From Pristionchus mayeri (lineage: Eukaryota > Nematoda > Chromadorea > Rhabditida > Neodiplogasteridae): 64,000 nucleotides of DNA. The translations under genes and the position numbers were made by a program. The stretch is taken from the NCBI GenBank assembly GCA_036245805.1, contig BTRK01000005.1, positions 22,730,984 through 22,794,983 of the forward strand, written 5' to 3'. Positions 63,809 to 64,000 of this stretch are shown here, one piece after another; position 1 is the stretch's first letter, and each line of letters opens with the position of its first letter. The notes beneath the pieces are model-generated. The model saw nothing but the letters and a program-made list of their open reading frames with translations, was not told the origin of the DNA and ran no database searches.

Positions 63809-64000
63809 ATGGTATGTTTCTACTTCTAATCACTCTCACTATTTCTAGTTACTCTAACTCGCAAAGTTTTTACTTGAAATAGTTATGAAAGTACGTTTAT
63901 TTTTGTTCTAATAGATCTTCCACTCTCGTTGTAGGTGAACTTCACTATCGATGAGATTCGAGCGCTTATGGACCGAAAGAAGAACATCCGTAACATGTCG
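63809..64000 (+). CDS. eef-2: Translation elongation factor 2, N-terminal exons (partial)
   Basis: The ATG (63,809-63,811) is alone in its exon. A 123-nt intron (GTATGT ... TTGTAG, 63,812-63,934) follows, and exon 2 reads VNFTIDEIRALMDRKKNIRN then MS at the window edge. The joined MVNFT-(I/V)-DEIRALMD start is the highly conserved eEF2 N terminus, just before the GTP-binding P-loop. eEF2 is the GTPase that moves the ribosome along mRNA after peptide transfer. It is transcribed divergently from claspin. Only 23 residues are in the window, but the identity of this block is distinctive. Confidence 0.92.

Overview
The window is eukaryotic and almost certainly from a free-living (rhabditid-type) nematode. 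Coding sequence sits in small exons with GT...AG introns, some only 40-65 nt long, and the right edge opens the translation elongation factor 2 gene. On the minus strand next to it is a claspin gene. From memory, these two genes are also neighbours in Caenorhabditis elegans (eef-2 F25H5.4 and clsp-1 F25H5.5). I assign no species.

Three protein-coding genes can be supported. (1) A plus-strand gene for a single-pass, N-glycosylated membrane protein occupies about 17,960-40,640 in at least 13 exons. Its first exon(s) were not found, and its short tail ends in a Tyr-based sorting-like motif. (2) A minus-strand claspin homologue runs from an ATG at 61,544 to a stop at 41,332. I trace 14 exons; reading phase is continuous except at one junction. 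It carries one Chk1-docking-type motif. (3) Elongation factor 2 starts at 63,809 on the plus strand and runs off the window. Genes 1 and 2 converge (stops about 690 bp apart). Genes 2 and 3 diverge.

Most of the rest is non-autonomous DNA transposons, mainly long foldback elements (two inverted arms with little between). Nested and empty sites inside the window let many ends and target-site duplications be read directly. They include TA-target families sharing TCAC-type ends, TTAA-target families, two 8-bp-duplication (hAT-type) families, one 9-bp-duplication (Mutator-type) foldback, and a family with 5-bp duplications. I saw no intact transposase.

Layout: 1-2,400 TTAA foldback; 2,803-11,498 chain of nested foldbacks; 11,500-17,830 further foldbacks; 17,960-22,000 first five exons of gene 1; 22,000-31,713 its largest intron, holding a tandemly triplicated foldback arm, a 9-bp-duplication palindrome and a 3.8-kb G-rich minisatellite; 31,714-40,640 the rest of gene 1; 41,332-61,544 claspin with element-filled introns; 61,545-63,808 divergent intergenic region; 63,809-64,000 start of eef-2.
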